Source of the DNA: Thalassovita sp.
GTDB lineage: Bacteria > Pseudomonadota > Alphaproteobacteria > Rhodobacterales > Rhodobacteraceae
Assembly (NCBI GenBank): GCA_017792425.1
Contig: CP051233.1
Location: forward strand, 1 to 64,000
DNA length: 64,000 bases
Reading direction: 5' to 3'
Position numbers and translations under genes: made by a program. Under the pieces are notes generated by a model that saw nothing but the letters and a program-made list of their open reading frames with translations, did not search any database and was not told where the DNA came from. Positions 16,041 through 25,457 of this stretch are shown piece by piece (the first letter of the stretch is position 1; the number at the start of each line of letters is the position of its first letter).

Positions 16041-17324
16041 TTATTTGCAATTGCCTTCGATGCCGTTTTCCTTGGCGAAGGCAGCCGAGTCCTCGGCGAT
16101 CAGCGGATCGACGATTTCACGGTCGGCCGCGATCCAATCAGTGATCACGCTCCACTTCTTCGCACCGGCATCCCACTGCTGGACCTTGCCAACGCCCGAA
16201 CCGCCGTGGTTCTGGCAGGACGACTTGAACTCCGGCGCGAAGTCGGCCAGGCCCAGGGCCGCCATTTTCGCTTCGGTCATTTCCAAGTTTTCCATGCCGT
16301 CACGCATCTGCGCGGCATTGATCGCCGCGACGCCGTGCATGGCCTGCGCGGTTTTCACAGCTTCGGCTGCCAGCATCGCGGCGTACATGCCACGGTTATA
16401 CAGCACGGTGCCCAGCTGGTCGCCTGCGCCGGCGGCCTTGCCAGCATCAACGACATATTTCTTCATGTCGTCATAGATGGCGAAGTCGCTGCCGGGGTTT
16501 GCAAGGGCCAGGGCCTTGTAGCCGTTGGCGCCGTCACCGGCAGGCAGCACGTCGTTTTCCGAACCCGACCACCAGATGCCGATGAACTTGTCCATCGGGA
16601 AACGGATGTTCGCGGCTTCCTGGATGGCCACCTGGTTCATCACGCCCCAGCCCCACATCAGGACATAGTCCGGGCGTTCGCGGCGGATTTGCAGCCACTG
16701 GGATTTCTGTTCCTGACCGGGGTGGTCAACTGCCAGCAGGCTGAGTTCGAAGCCATGCTTCTTCGACAGCTCTTCCAGGGTGCGGATCGGTTCCTTGCCG
16801 TAGGCAGAGTTGTGGTAGACCAGCGCGATCTTCTTGCCTTTGATGTCGCCGCCTTCGACGTCCATGATGTGCTTGACCGCGATCGAAGCGCCATCCCAGT
16901 AGGTTGCCGGGTAGTTGAACACCCACTTGAACACGTCACCGTTGGCGGCCGAAGTCCGGCCATAGCCCATCGAGTGGACCGGGATGCCGTCAGCGGTGGC
17001 CTTGGGGATCAGCTGGTAGGTGATACCGGTCGACAGCGGCTGGTACACAAGCGCGCCCGACCCCTTGGTGGATTCATAGCATTCCACGCCTTTTTCGGTG
17101 TTATAGCCGGTTTCACACTCGATCATGTTGATCTTTTCGCCGCCGATGCCGCCGTCGCGTTCATTCAGCAGGGTGAAGTAGTCGGTGTAGCCATCCGCGA
17201 AGGGGATGCCGTTCGCGGCGTAGGGGCCGGTCCGGTAGCTGAGCGACGTGAAGGTCAGGTCAGCCATGGCAGGTGCGGCAGCCATGATACCAGCAACGGC
17301 AGCAGTAATCAGTTTCGTCTTCAT
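16041..17324 (-). CDS. ABC transporter substrate-binding protein, branched-chain/HAAT type
   Basis: This 427-residue periplasmic binding protein has a signal peptide (MKTKLITAAVAGIMAAAPAMA) and a Peripla_BP_6-type body (RTGPYAANGIPFADGY, YGRTSAANGDVFKWVFNYP, GIWWSGSENDVLPAG). It captures the ligand for the membrane permeases. Paired acyl-CoA ligases in the operon suggest a carboxylic acid (aromatic or fatty) rather than an amino acid; this is inference. It is flanked on both sides by strong hairpins. Confidence 0.9.
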   Translation of the reverse strand: MKTKLITAAVAGIMAAAPAMADLTFTSLSYRTGPYAANGIPFADGYTDYFTLLNERDGGIGGEKINMIECETGYNTEKGVECYESTKGSGALVYQPLSTGITYQLIPKATADGIPVHSMGYGRTSAANGDVFKWVFNYPATYWDGASIAVKHIMDVEGGDIKGKKIALVYHNSAYGKEPIRTLEELSKKHGFELSLLAVDHPGQEQKSQWLQIRRERPDYVLMWGWGVMNQVAIQEAANIRFPMDKFIGIWWSGSENDVLPAGDGANGYKALALANPGSDFAIYDDMKKYVVDAGKAAGAGDQLGTVLYNRGMYAAMLAAEAVKTAQAMHGVAAINAAQMRDGMENLEMTEAKMAALGLADFAPEFKSSCQNHGGSGVGKVQQWDAGAKKWSVITDWIAADREIVDPLIAEDSAAFAKENGIEGNCK

Positions 17325-17368
17325 CGGTTTAATTCCTCCCTTTGGTCATATCCGATGGTTGATGAAGG

Positions 17369-17386
17369 CCGGGGGTATGCCCCCGG
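17369..17386. repeat. Intercistronic hairpin upstream of the binding-protein gene
   Basis: CCGGGGG-TATG-CCCCCGG forms a short, very stable stem between the LivM-type permease gene and the binding-protein gene, about 45 bases before the latter's start codon. T4 follows on the plus strand only, so for the minus-strand operon it is more likely an mRNA processing or stability element. Confidence 0.55.
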
Positions 17387-17404
17387 TTTTGCCTGGGCCC
17401 GCCC

Positions 17405-18481
17405 CTAGTGCGGGAAGGGCCAAAGCCGTAGTTTCTCTTTCGCGACGCGCCAAAGCTGTGCCAGACCGTGCGGTTCCAGGATCAGGAACGTGATGATCAG
17501 CGCGCCGACGATGATGAATTCCAGGTGCGCGGCCAGGTCTGTCGGCCAGCCCAACATGCCCACAAGAACGTTTTTCAGCAGCACCGGCAGCAGCACAAGG
17601 AAGGCCGCCCCGGCGAAAGATCCGAAGATGGAGCCCAGGCCGCCGATGATGATCATGAACAGCACCAGGAACGACTTGGTAATGCCGAACGCCTCGCCGA
17701 CCTCGACCGCGCCGAGGTAGACCGAGAAGAACAGCGCGCCGGATACCCCGATGAAGAACGAGCTGACCGCGAAGGCGCTGAGCTTGGACCGCAGGGGGTC
17801 CACGCCGATGATCTCGGCGGCGATGTCCATGTCGCGGATCGCCATCCACTTGCGGCCCACCGACCCGCGGGTCAGGTTGCGTGCGACGATGGCGCTGATG
17901 GTGACGAACACCAGGCAGAACAGGTAGGTGGCCCAGGCATCGGTGTTGGCGCCAGTGACGGGGACGTTGAACACGGTGCGTTCCGGGGCGCTGATCTGGC
18001 CTGAAGCCGAGTAGTTGTAGAACCACGGCACCTTGTTGAACAGCCACACCAGGAAGAACTGCGCAGCCAGCGTGGCCACGGCCAGGTAGAAGCCCTTGAT
18101 CCGCAGCGAGGGCAGGCCGAACAGCACGCCGACGATGGCGGTGACGCCCCCGGCCAGCAGCACGTGGAAGAAGATGTTCACCTCGGGGAAGGCGGTCATC
18201 AGCTTGTAGCAGGCGTAGGCGCCCACCGCCATGAACCCGCCGGTGCCCAGCGACACCTGCCCGCAATAGCCCACCAGGATGTTCAGGCCGATCGCCGCGA
18301 TCGCGTAGATCAGGAACGGCATGAACACGGCGTTCACCCAGTAGTCATTGATGACGAAGGGGACCACCAGGAAGGCGAAGAACAGGACAAAGTAGTACCG
18401 GAACCGATCGAACTTGATCGGGAAGGTCTGGTTGTCATCGACGTAGGACGTTTTGAAATCGCCCGCTTCACGATAGAACAT
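17405..18481 (-). CDS. ABC transporter permease, LivM type
   Basis: The 358-residue inner-membrane permease has about nine to ten hydrophobic segments and the family motif GRKWMAIRDMDIAAEIIGVDPLR (EAA-like coupling loop, shown in part) that contacts the ATPases. It starts with an N-terminal soluble stretch of about 25 residues. It pairs with the LivH-type permease encoded upstream; the 75-residue membrane protein gene lies between them. Confidence 0.92.
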   Translation of the reverse strand: MFYREAGDFKTSYVDDNQTFPIKFDRFRYYFVLFFAFLVVPFVINDYWVNAVFMPFLIYAIAAIGLNILVGYCGQVSLGTGGFMAVGAYACYKLMTAFPEVNIFFHVLLAGGVTAIVGVLFGLPSLRIKGFYLAVATLAAQFFLVWLFNKVPWFYNYSASGQISAPERTVFNVPVTGANTDAWATYLFCLVFVTISAIVARNLTRGSVGRKWMAIRDMDIAAEIIGVDPLRSKLSAFAVSSFFIGVSGALFFSVYLGAVEVGEAFGITKSFLVLFMIIIGGLGSIFGSFAGAAFLVLLPVLLKNVLVGMLGWPTDLAAHLEFIIVGALIITFLILEPHGLAQLWRVAKEKLRLWPFPH

Positions 18482-18487
18482 GTTCCC

Positions 18488-18715
18488 TTACCCCTGCTCT
18501 TGTGCGTGGGTGAACCCCAGCGCGGTGTTGTTGACTTTGTGGCCCTGCGACAGCTTCACGTAGGCGGCAATGCCGGTCAGGAACCCGAGGCCGGCGATGC
18601 AGGCCGCGGTCAGCACCTGGGTTCCGGTCAGATCGGTGGCGGTCAGGGCGATGTACCCGAAGGCCCAGAAGCCCGACCACGAGACCACGTTGATGAGCGC
18701 GATCAGCTTTTTCAT
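18488..18715 (-). CDS. Small two-helix membrane protein embedded in the transporter operon
   Basis: This 75-residue protein starts two bases after the LivH-type stop codon and ends six bases before the LivM-type start, so it is translated with the transporter. Two hydrophobic helices are visible (about 4-26 and 34-54), joined by the loop ALTATDLTGTQ, with a polar C-terminal tail (KLSQGHKVNNTALGFTHAQEQG). I recognise no domain. It may be an accessory subunit of the importer. It is easily missed because a longer overlapping frame extends upstream into livH. Confidence 0.75.
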   Translation of the reverse strand: MKKLIALINVVSWSGFWAFGYIALTATDLTGTQVLTAACIAGLGFLTGIAAYVKLSQGHKVNNTALGFTHAQEQG

Positions 18716-18717
18716 GC

Positions 18718-19704
18718 TTACACCCTCTCGATGATTTTTTCGCCGAACAGGCCCTGCGGGCGGAACACCAGGAAGATCAGCGCCAGCACATAGGCGAACC
18801 AGTTTTCCGTGGCGCCGCCGACCATCGGGCCGACGATGAATTCGAACATCTTTTCGCCCACGCCGATGATCAGGCCGCCGACGATGGCGCCGGGGATCGA
18901 GGTAAAGCCGCCCAGCATCAGCACCGGCAGCGCCTTCAGCGCAATCAGCGACAGGGAAAACTGCACGCCCGATTTCGCACCCCACATGATGCCCGCGACC
19001 AGCGCCACGAACCCGGCAACAGACCACACCATGACCCAGATGAAGTTCAGCGAGATGCCGACCGACAGCGCGGCCTGGTGGTCATCGGCCACGGCGCGCA
19101 TGGCGCGGCCCTGCTTGGTGTACTGGCTGAACAGCACCAGCACACCCACCAGCACGGCGGCAACGATGGCAGCGATGATGTCCAGGTTGTCGATAAAGAA
19201 CCCATAGCCGAAGATGCCATAGGTGGCTTCGTCGATGACGGCGTTCATGCCCATCGGCAGACCGACATCCAGTTTCTTGATGTCAGACCCCCACATGATG
19301 TCACCAAAGCCTTCCATGAAATAGGCAAGCCCGATGGTGGCCATGAACAGGATGATCGGTTCCTGGTTGACCAGGTGGCGGAAGATGAACCGCTGCACGG
19401 CCCAGGCCAGCAGAACCATCACAGCCATGGTAAAGACAATCGCCAAGATCGCCGGGACATGCCAACCGAAGTGGTGGATATCGGTGCCGAGAACGGCGTT
19501 GATCAGGTGGCTGAACGGCACTTGGCCATCCATGATGCCCACCAGCGTCAGCGCCGCGAACAGCGCCATCACGCCCTGGGCGTAGTTGAAGATCCCCGAG
19601 GCCTTGTAGATCAGCACGAAGCCAAGGGCGACAAGGGCATACAGAACGCCTGCCATCAGGCCGTTCAGGAAAACTTCCATGCCGAAGAGTAGTTGATCAG
19701 GCAT
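18718..19704 (-). CDS. ABC transporter permease, LivH type
   Basis: The 328-residue inner-membrane permease has about eight transmembrane segments, with family motifs GLMAGVLYALVALGFVLIYKASG near the N-terminus (shown in part), RAMRAVADDHQAALSVGI (coupling loop) and LGGFTSIPGAIVGGLIIGV (shown in part) near the C-terminus. It forms the translocation pore with the LivM-type partner. The downstream small membrane protein gene starts two bases after its stop. Confidence 0.92.
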   Translation of the reverse strand: MPDQLLFGMEVFLNGLMAGVLYALVALGFVLIYKASGIFNYAQGVMALFAALTLVGIMDGQVPFSHLINAVLGTDIHHFGWHVPAILAIVFTMAVMVLLAWAVQRFIFRHLVNQEPIILFMATIGLAYFMEGFGDIMWGSDIKKLDVGLPMGMNAVIDEATYGIFGYGFFIDNLDIIAAIVAAVLVGVLVLFSQYTKQGRAMRAVADDHQAALSVGISLNFIWVMVWSVAGFVALVAGIMWGAKSGVQFSLSLIALKALPVLMLGGFTSIPGAIVGGLIIGVGEKMFEFIVGPMVGGATENWFAYVLALIFLVFRPQGLFGEKIIERV

Positions 19705-19745
19705 TGGTCAGGCCTCCGCAGAATTGGTTCGCAAACGTGGCAAGA

Positions 19746-20570
19746 TCAGTCATGGGACACCCCCAGGTAGGCGTCGATGACGTCCTGGTTGTTGCGCACC
19801 TCGTCCGGGGTGCCGTCCCCGATCTTCTTACCGTAGTCCATCACGACCACGCGGTCGCTGAGGTCCATCACAACGCCCATGTCGTGTTCAATAAGCGCGA
19901 TGGTCATGCCGAATTCGTCGTTCACGTCGAGGATGAAGCGGGACATGTCCTCTTTTTCCTCGACGTTCATGCCGGCCATCGGTTCGTCCAGCAGCAGCAG
20001 GCTGGGTTCGGCTGCCAGCGCGCGGGCCAGTTCCACCCGCTTTTTCAGACCGTAGGGCAGACGCGCCACCGGGGTCTTGCGGATGGACTGGATTTCCAGA
20101 AAGTCGATGACCTTTTCCACGACTTCGCGGTTGGCAACCTCTTCCTTCTCGGCCTTGCCCTTCCAGATCGCCTGTTGGAACATGCCGGTTTTCATGTGAT
20201 TCAGGCGGCCCGTCATCACGTTGTCCAGCACGGTCATGCCTTCGAACAGCGCGATGTTCTGGAACGTGCGGGCGATGCCCTGGCGGGCGACCTCGTAGGG
20301 TTTCATCGGCGGACGCTTGGAACCCTTGTACCAGACCTCGCCTTCCTGCGGGACGTAGAACCCCGAGATCACGTTCAGCATCGAGGACTTGCCGGCACCG
20401 TTCGGGCCAATGATGGCGCGAATTTCGCCTTCCTTGATGTCGAAGCTGATGTCGGTGATCGCCTTCACGCCGCCGAACCGCAGGGTGATGTTCTTCATCT
20501 CCATCAGGGTGCCGCCGATCTTGCGGCCGTCGGCTGTGGTATAGCCTTCTTCTTTTACTGCCCGGGTCAT
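19746..20570 (-). CDS. ABC transporter ATP-binding protein, LivG type
   Basis: The 274-residue ATPase carries Walker A GPNGAGKSS, LivG-type QGIARTFQNIALFEGMTVLDN, the signature region LPYGLKKRVELARAL (in place of LSGGQ) and Walker B LLLLDEPMAGMN. It is the second ATPase of the importer. Its start overlaps the stop of the acyl-CoA ligase gene by four bases, so the two are translationally coupled. Confidence 0.93.
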   Translation of the reverse strand: MTRAVKEEGYTTADGRKIGGTLMEMKNITLRFGGVKAITDISFDIKEGEIRAIIGPNGAGKSSMLNVISGFYVPQEGEVWYKGSKRPPMKPYEVARQGIARTFQNIALFEGMTVLDNVMTGRLNHMKTGMFQQAIWKGKAEKEEVANREVVEKVIDFLEIQSIRKTPVARLPYGLKKRVELARALAAEPSLLLLDEPMAGMNVEEKEDMSRFILDVNDEFGMTIALIEHDMGVVMDLSDRVVVMDYGKKIGDGTPDEVRNNQDVIDAYLGVSHD

Positions 20571-22555
20571 TCCGCTGCTACCTTGTGGGGTTTCGCCGGC
20601 ACGACGGCCGCATCAATCAGTTTCAGGGTGGCGCTGATAGAGCCCTTGCGGCCGTCTTCGTAGGTCACCTCGGTGGTGGTGAAAATCTCTGGCTTGCCGT
20701 CGTACAGCGCGTCGATCAGGTCTTTGAACTTGTCGGCCACGATCACGCGGCGCACCTTGCGGGTCCGGGTCATTTCGCCGTCATCGGCATCCAGTTCCTT
20801 GTGCAGGACCAGGAAGCGGTGGATCTGGCAGCCCGACAGCATCTCGTCCTCGGCGACAGAGCGGTTCACCTCTTCGACATGGCCCTTGATCGCGTCCAGC
20901 ACCTTTGGGTGGCCCGCCAGTTCCTGGTAGGACGAATAGGCGATGTTGTTGCGTTCGGCCCAGTTGCCGACGGCGCTCATGTCGATGTTGATGAAGGCCA
21001 TGCACTTGTCGCGGCCATTGCCGAACAGCACGGCTTCGAGGATGCTGGGGTAGAACTTCAGCTTGTTTTCCACGTACTTGGGCGCGAACATGCTGCCGTC
21101 TGCCATCTTGCCCACGTCCTTGGCGCGGTCGATGATGCGCAGGTGGCCGGTGTCGGGCTCGATGAATCCCGCGTCGCCGGTGGCGACCCAGCCTTCGGCA
21201 TCCTTGGTCGAGGCGGTGCTTTCGGGGTTCTTGTAGTATTCCTCGAACACGCCGGGGCTGCGATAGAACACCTCTCCGCTGTCGGCGATGCGCAGCTCGA
21301 CGCCGGGGGCAGGTACACCCACGGTGTCATTGCGGACCTCGCCGTCGGGCTGGACGGTGATGAACACGGTCGCCTCTGTCTGGCCGTAAAGCTGCTTCAG
21401 GTTGATGCCCAGCGAGCGGTAGAACTCGAAAATCTCCGGCCCGATCGCTTCGCCCGCGGTATAGCCGACGCGCACACGGCTGAGGCCGAGCGTGTTCTTC
21501 AGCGGGCCGTAGACGAACAGGTTGCCCAGGGCATAGTTCAGACGGTCCGTGAAGCTGACGGGCTTGCCGTCCAGGATCTGCGGGCCCACCTTCTTGGCCA
21601 CGTCCATATACTTCTTGAACAGCCACTGTTTGAACTTGCCGGCGTCCTCCATGCGGATCATGACGTTGGTCAGCTGGGTTTCGAACACGCGGGGCGGGGC
21701 GAAATAGTAGGTCGGCCCGATTTCGCGCAGGTCGGCGGCCATGGTTTCCGGGCTTTCGGGGCAGTTCACGCAGAAGCCCGTCCAATACGCCTGGCCGATC
21801 GAGAAGATGAAGTCCCCGACCCATGCCATCGGCAGGTAGGCAAGGATTTCCTCGTCATGGCGCAGGTGGTCGAATTCCGAAGAGTTCTTGGCGCTTTCGA
21901 TCACGTTGCGGTTCGACAGGACCACGCCCTTGGGCTTGCCGGTGGTGCCCGAAGTGTAGAGCATCACGCAGGTGCTGTTGTAATCCAGCTTGGCCTTGCG
22001 GCGGTCCAGTTCCGGGGTCAGTTCGTCGCGCGCGGCAAAGCCCTGTTCCTGCACATGGCTGAACTGGTGCAGGCGGGAGTGGTCATACTTCCGCATGCCG
22101 CGCGGGTCGATGTAGATCATGTGTTCGAACTGGTGCAGGCGGTCCTGCACCTCGATCACCTTGTCCACCTGTTCCTGGTCCTCGGCGATGACGAAGCGCG
22201 CGCCGCAATGGTCCAGCACATACGCCATCTCTTCGGCGGCGCTGTCCTGGTAGACCGGGACCGGGATGGCGCCGACCGACTGCGCGGCGACCATCGACCA
22301 GTAGAAATGCGGGCGGTTGCGCCCGATAATGGCGACGAAATCGCCTTCGTTCACGCCAAGATTGATCAGGCCGCGTGCAAGATTGTTGATCTGCCGCTTG
22401 GCCTGACTCCACGTCCAGCTCTGCCAGATGCCGAACTCTTTTTCCCGATACGCGGGGCGATTCCCGAATTCGGTGGCGTTACGCTGCAAAAGCGCCGGAA
22501 TGGACTGCAGTCCACCGGCCGCCTGTGACGACTGTGCCAATTCTGTTCCTCCCAT
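20567..22555 (-). CDS. AMP-dependent acyl-CoA synthetase (long-chain type)
   Basis: This 662-residue ligase activates a carboxylic acid to its CoA thioester through an acyl-AMP intermediate. The P-loop YTSGTTGKPKGVV, QLYGQTEATVF, GWVATGDAGF and the C-terminal RIIDRAKDVGKMADG are present. Position first in the operon, coupled to LivG, suggests vectorial activation of the imported acid. The start MGGTELAQSS was chosen because sequence upstream lacks coding character; a longer frame exists. Confidence 0.9.
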   Translation of the reverse strand: MGGTELAQSSQAAGGLQSIPALLQRNATEFGNRPAYREKEFGIWQSWTWSQAKRQINNLARGLINLGVNEGDFVAIIGRNRPHFYWSMVAAQSVGAIPVPVYQDSAAEEMAYVLDHCGARFVIAEDQEQVDKVIEVQDRLHQFEHMIYIDPRGMRKYDHSRLHQFSHVQEQGFAARDELTPELDRRKAKLDYNSTCVMLYTSGTTGKPKGVVLSNRNVIESAKNSSEFDHLRHDEEILAYLPMAWVGDFIFSIGQAYWTGFCVNCPESPETMAADLREIGPTYYFAPPRVFETQLTNVMIRMEDAGKFKQWLFKKYMDVAKKVGPQILDGKPVSFTDRLNYALGNLFVYGPLKNTLGLSRVRVGYTAGEAIGPEIFEFYRSLGINLKQLYGQTEATVFITVQPDGEVRNDTVGVPAPGVELRIADSGEVFYRSPGVFEEYYKNPESTASTKDAEGWVATGDAGFIEPDTGHLRIIDRAKDVGKMADGSMFAPKYVENKLKFYPSILEAVLFGNGRDKCMAFINIDMSAVGNWAERNNIAYSSYQELAGHPKVLDAIKGHVEEVNRSVAEDEMLSGCQIHRFLVLHKELDADDGEMTRTRKVRRVIVADKFKDLIDALYDGKPEIFTTTEVTYEDGRKGSISATLKLIDAAVVPAKPHKVAAE

Positions 22556-22578
22556 TCGGGCCTGTTTCCCGGCCCACG

Positions 22579-22597
22579 ATCGCCTGCAGGCGGCGAT
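22579..22597. repeat. Palindromes in the divergent ligase/histidine-kinase spacer
   Basis: A perfect 12-bp palindrome CGCCTGCAGGCG (22581-22592) is nested with ATCGCC...GGCGAT. The 236-base spacer otherwise holds an AT-rich stretch (about 22640-22700) fit for promoters. It could be the site of the neighbouring response regulator or a leader hairpin. Confidence 0.4.
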
Positions 22598-22791
22598 TCT
22601 CCCGTCTGCAAGGGTGCGCAACAATGTTTCGACGTCAACTTTTTCCTGAACATTTCCCAAATCTAACGAATTGTAACAGCGTGAATTTATTGAGTTTTTC
22701 CGCAGCGCAGCATGAAAATCGGCCACTTCCCCTGACCGCCGCAAAGATGCTAATCGTTTGAAATCCTTGGGCCAGATAGCGGAGGACGCCC

Positions 22792-24708
22792 ATGTTCCGG
22801 GACACGGACGCACTGACGATGGCGGGGTTGAACCTGATCCAGCAGGCGCTGTCGATTTATGACAGCGACCTGAAACTTGTGGTCTGCAATCGACGTTTCC
22901 GTGAAATGTTCGACCTGCCAGACGCCTTCGTGACCCCCGGAGCGGGGTTCGAGGACACCATCCGTTTCCTGGTGGAACGCGGCGAATACGGCGATCCGGG
23001 TGATGTAGAGGAATCCGTCGCGCTACGTGTAAGGCAGGCCAGCACCTTTGCCCCGCACTACATGGAACGGACCCGGTCCAACGGGCAGCAAATCTCGGTA
23101 GAGGGGAATCCGCTGCCGCAGGGGGGGTGGGTGACGGTCTATACCGACATCACCCGCACCAAGCAGCAAGAGGAACTGCTGCGCGCCCGATCAGAAGAGT
23201 TGACCGACAAGGTGTTGTCCTATGCCGAGGAACTTGCCGCCGCCAACCGCAAGCTGCAATCCACCAATGCCGCGCTGGAAGAGGCCAAGCGCAACCTGAC
23301 CGAATCCGAGGCCCGCACCCGCCTGACGACCGAAATGATGCCCGCCCATATCGCCCATGTCGGACCGGACCGACGCTATACCTATTCCAACCGGCGGCTG
23401 AATTCTGTCATGCCGGGGCGGCCGGCGGAAATCGTCGGGCAGTTCATCGGTGATGCGTTGGGACAAACCGCCTATGCCGCGATCCTGCCGCACCTGGACA
23501 ATGCGTTCAGCGGCACGCCATCGGCCTTTGAATTCACGGACGAGGACAGTTCGCGCCGAATCCGCGCCGCCTTTACCCCGGACACGGACAAGGACGGCCG
23601 GATCAACGGTGTCTATATCATGTCTATGGACATCACCCAGGAAACCCAGGCGCGGGCGGCCCTGCAACAGACCCGGCGGCGGGAAATGGCGGCGCAACTG
23701 ACCAGCGGGATGGCGCATGATTTTTCCAACCTGCTGACGATCATCCTGGGCAGCCAGTCGCGGCTGCAGCGGATGGACCTGCCGGAACCGGCACGCGAAC
23801 TGGTGAACGCCACGCTGTCGGCGGCGCACCGGGGCGGCACGCTGCTGAACCGGTTGGCCGACATCACCGGCGCGCGGGAATGGAACCCGCAACCAGCACG
23901 GTTGTCGCTGCTGTTGTCCGACCTGAAAACGCTGGCCATGCCCGCCCTGCCCGACACGATCCGGCTGCATGTGAACAACCTGGTGCGCGATGACCTGCTG
24001 ATGCTGGATACAGGCAACCTGCAGGATTCGCTGCTGAACCTGATCCTGAACGCGCGCGACGCCTGCGGGGGCGTGGGCAAGATCACCCTGACGGTTTCGC
24101 CGGTGCAGGGTCTATGGGTGGAATTCGCGGTGCTGGATACCGGCACCGGGTTTTCGCAAGCGGCCCTGTCCCACGCGCTGGAGCCGTTTTTCACCACCAA
24201 GGGCGGTGAGGGGTCCGGGCTGGGGCTGGCGATGGTCTATGACATGACCAAACTGGCAGGCGGGCGCGTCCGGCTGGGCAACACCGAGGACGGCGGCGGG
24301 CAGGTCATCCTGCGGCTGCCGATGCGGCTGGCGTCGCAACCAGCGGAACCGGGGCTGGTGTTGCTGGTCGAGGACAGCCCGGACCTGCGCACCAGCATCC
24401 GCGAGATGCTGACCGACCAGGGGCATTCGGTGATCGAGGCCGCCAGCGCCGAAGAGGCGTTGCAGCTGGCGGACGAATTGCCGGAGATCACCCGTATCCT
24501 GTCCGATATCTCGTTGGCCGGAGAAATGACCGGGGTCGATTTCCTGGAATCCCTTCCATCCGGGCACCCGCCCTGCTACCTGATGACATCGCTGTCGCCG
24601 GACCACATGCTGTACAAGGCCGCCACGCGGATGGCCCCGGTGCTGCGCAAACCGTTTTCGGCGGCGCAACTGTCCGCCCTGTTCCTGACCACGATGCAAG
24701 AGCCATGA
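22792..24708 (+). CDS. Hybrid histidine kinase with two PAS domains and C-terminal receiver
   Basis: The 638-residue cytosolic sensor has no membrane segments. Order: PAS_7-like domain (about 12-125), coiled coil (130-170), second PAS (about 178-285), dimerisation/H-box SGMAHDFSNLLTI, ATPase with N-box NLILNARDA, DTGTGFS and GEGSGLGLA, and a receiver domain from about 520 (LLVEDSPDLR, phospho-acceptor Asp in ILSDIS). GGAGG lies six bases before the ATG. Its stop overlaps the response-regulator start. Divergent from the ligase/transporter operon, which it may control. Confidence 0.92.
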   Translation: MFRDTDALTMAGLNLIQQALSIYDSDLKLVVCNRRFREMFDLPDAFVTPGAGFEDTIRFLVERGEYGDPGDVEESVALRVRQASTFAPHYMERTRSNGQQISVEGNPLPQGGWVTVYTDITRTKQQEELLRARSEELTDKVLSYAEELAAANRKLQSTNAALEEAKRNLTESEARTRLTTEMMPAHIAHVGPDRRYTYSNRRLNSVMPGRPAEIVGQFIGDALGQTAYAAILPHLDNAFSGTPSAFEFTDEDSSRRIRAAFTPDTDKDGRINGVYIMSMDITQETQARAALQQTRRREMAAQLTSGMAHDFSNLLTIILGSQSRLQRMDLPEPARELVNATLSAAHRGGTLLNRLADITGAREWNPQPARLSLLLSDLKTLAMPALPDTIRLHVNNLVRDDLLMLDTGNLQDSLLNLILNARDACGGVGKITLTVSPVQGLWVEFAVLDTGTGFSQAALSHALEPFFTTKGGEGSGLGLAMVYDMTKLAGGRVRLGNTEDGGGQVILRLPMRLASQPAEPGLVLLVEDSPDLRTSIREMLTDQGHSVIEAASAEEALQLADELPEITRILSDISLAGEMTGVDFLESLPSGHPPCYLMTSLSPDHMLYKAATRMAPVLRKPFSAAQLSALFLTTMQEP

Positions 24709-25409
24709 CCGACGCGCCCCTAGTGACCATTCTGGACGACGAGCCGGAAATCCGCTCGATGCTGGCCGACGCGCTGCAAGAAGCCGGGTTTCGCACCATG
24801 GGCTTTGCCCGCGCCACGGAATTCGAGGCGGCGCTGAAAACCGCTGCGCCGGATGTGTGCTTGGTGGACCTGTCGCTGCCGGACCGGGACGGGCTGACCC
24901 TGGTGCACCGGCTGGCGCTGGAACAGGGGGCGACGGTCATCATCATTTCGGGCCGCGCACAGGTTCAGGACCGGGTGACCGGGCTGGAACTGGGGGCGGA
25001 CGACTATATCATCAAGCCCTTCGACCCGTCAGAGGTGGTGGCCCGCATCCGCGCCCGGCTGCGGCGGGACAAACCGGCCACCCAAACCGGCAACACCGCC
25101 CGGTTCAACGGCTGGGTGGCGCATTTCGACAGCTACATGCTGATGGACGAAACCGGGGCGGAAACCCCGTTTTCCCACGCCGAGGGCGAGGTGCTGCGGC
25201 TGTTCCTGGAACGGCCCAAGCGGCTGATTTCGCGCGCCGTGATGCAGGAAACCCTGGGCGGCGCGGCGGGCGAAAGCTTTGACCGGGCGATGGACGTGCG
25301 GATTTCGCGCCTGCGCACCAAGCTGAAGGAAGACCCCAAGAACCCCCGGCTGATCAAGACGATCTATGGCGCGGGCTATATCTTTCTGGGCGACGTCAGC
25401 TGGATCTGA
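24705..25409 (+). CDS. OmpR-family response regulator
   Basis: This 234-residue regulator has an N-terminal receiver domain (acidic ILDDEPE, acceptor Asp in VCLVDLSLPDRDG, Lys in IIKPFDPSEVVARI) and a C-terminal winged helix (FSHAEGEVLRLFLERPKRLISR, RAMDVRISRLRTKL, IKTIYGAGYIF). It overlaps the kinase gene by four bases (ATGA) and is surely its partner. The divergent transporter/ligase operon is the most likely target. Confidence 0.95.
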   Translation: MTDAPLVTILDDEPEIRSMLADALQEAGFRTMGFARATEFEAALKTAAPDVCLVDLSLPDRDGLTLVHRLALEQGATVIIISGRAQVQDRVTGLELGADDYIIKPFDPSEVVARIRARLRRDKPATQTGNTARFNGWVAHFDSYMLMDETGAETPFSHAEGEVLRLFLERPKRLISRAVMQETLGGAAGESFDRAMDVRISRLRTKLKEDPKNPRLIKTIYGAGYIFLGDVSWI

Positions 25410-25457
25410 GCAGGGTTTGCCGTTGCGCCGATTCTGGGCGCGGGATACGATTCGGCC

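Noticed and set aside
20585..22528. 647-codon frame opposite the acyl-CoA ligase gene
   Set aside because: The ligase has all AMP-binding motifs; the antisense frame has none and lacks a ribosome-binding site.
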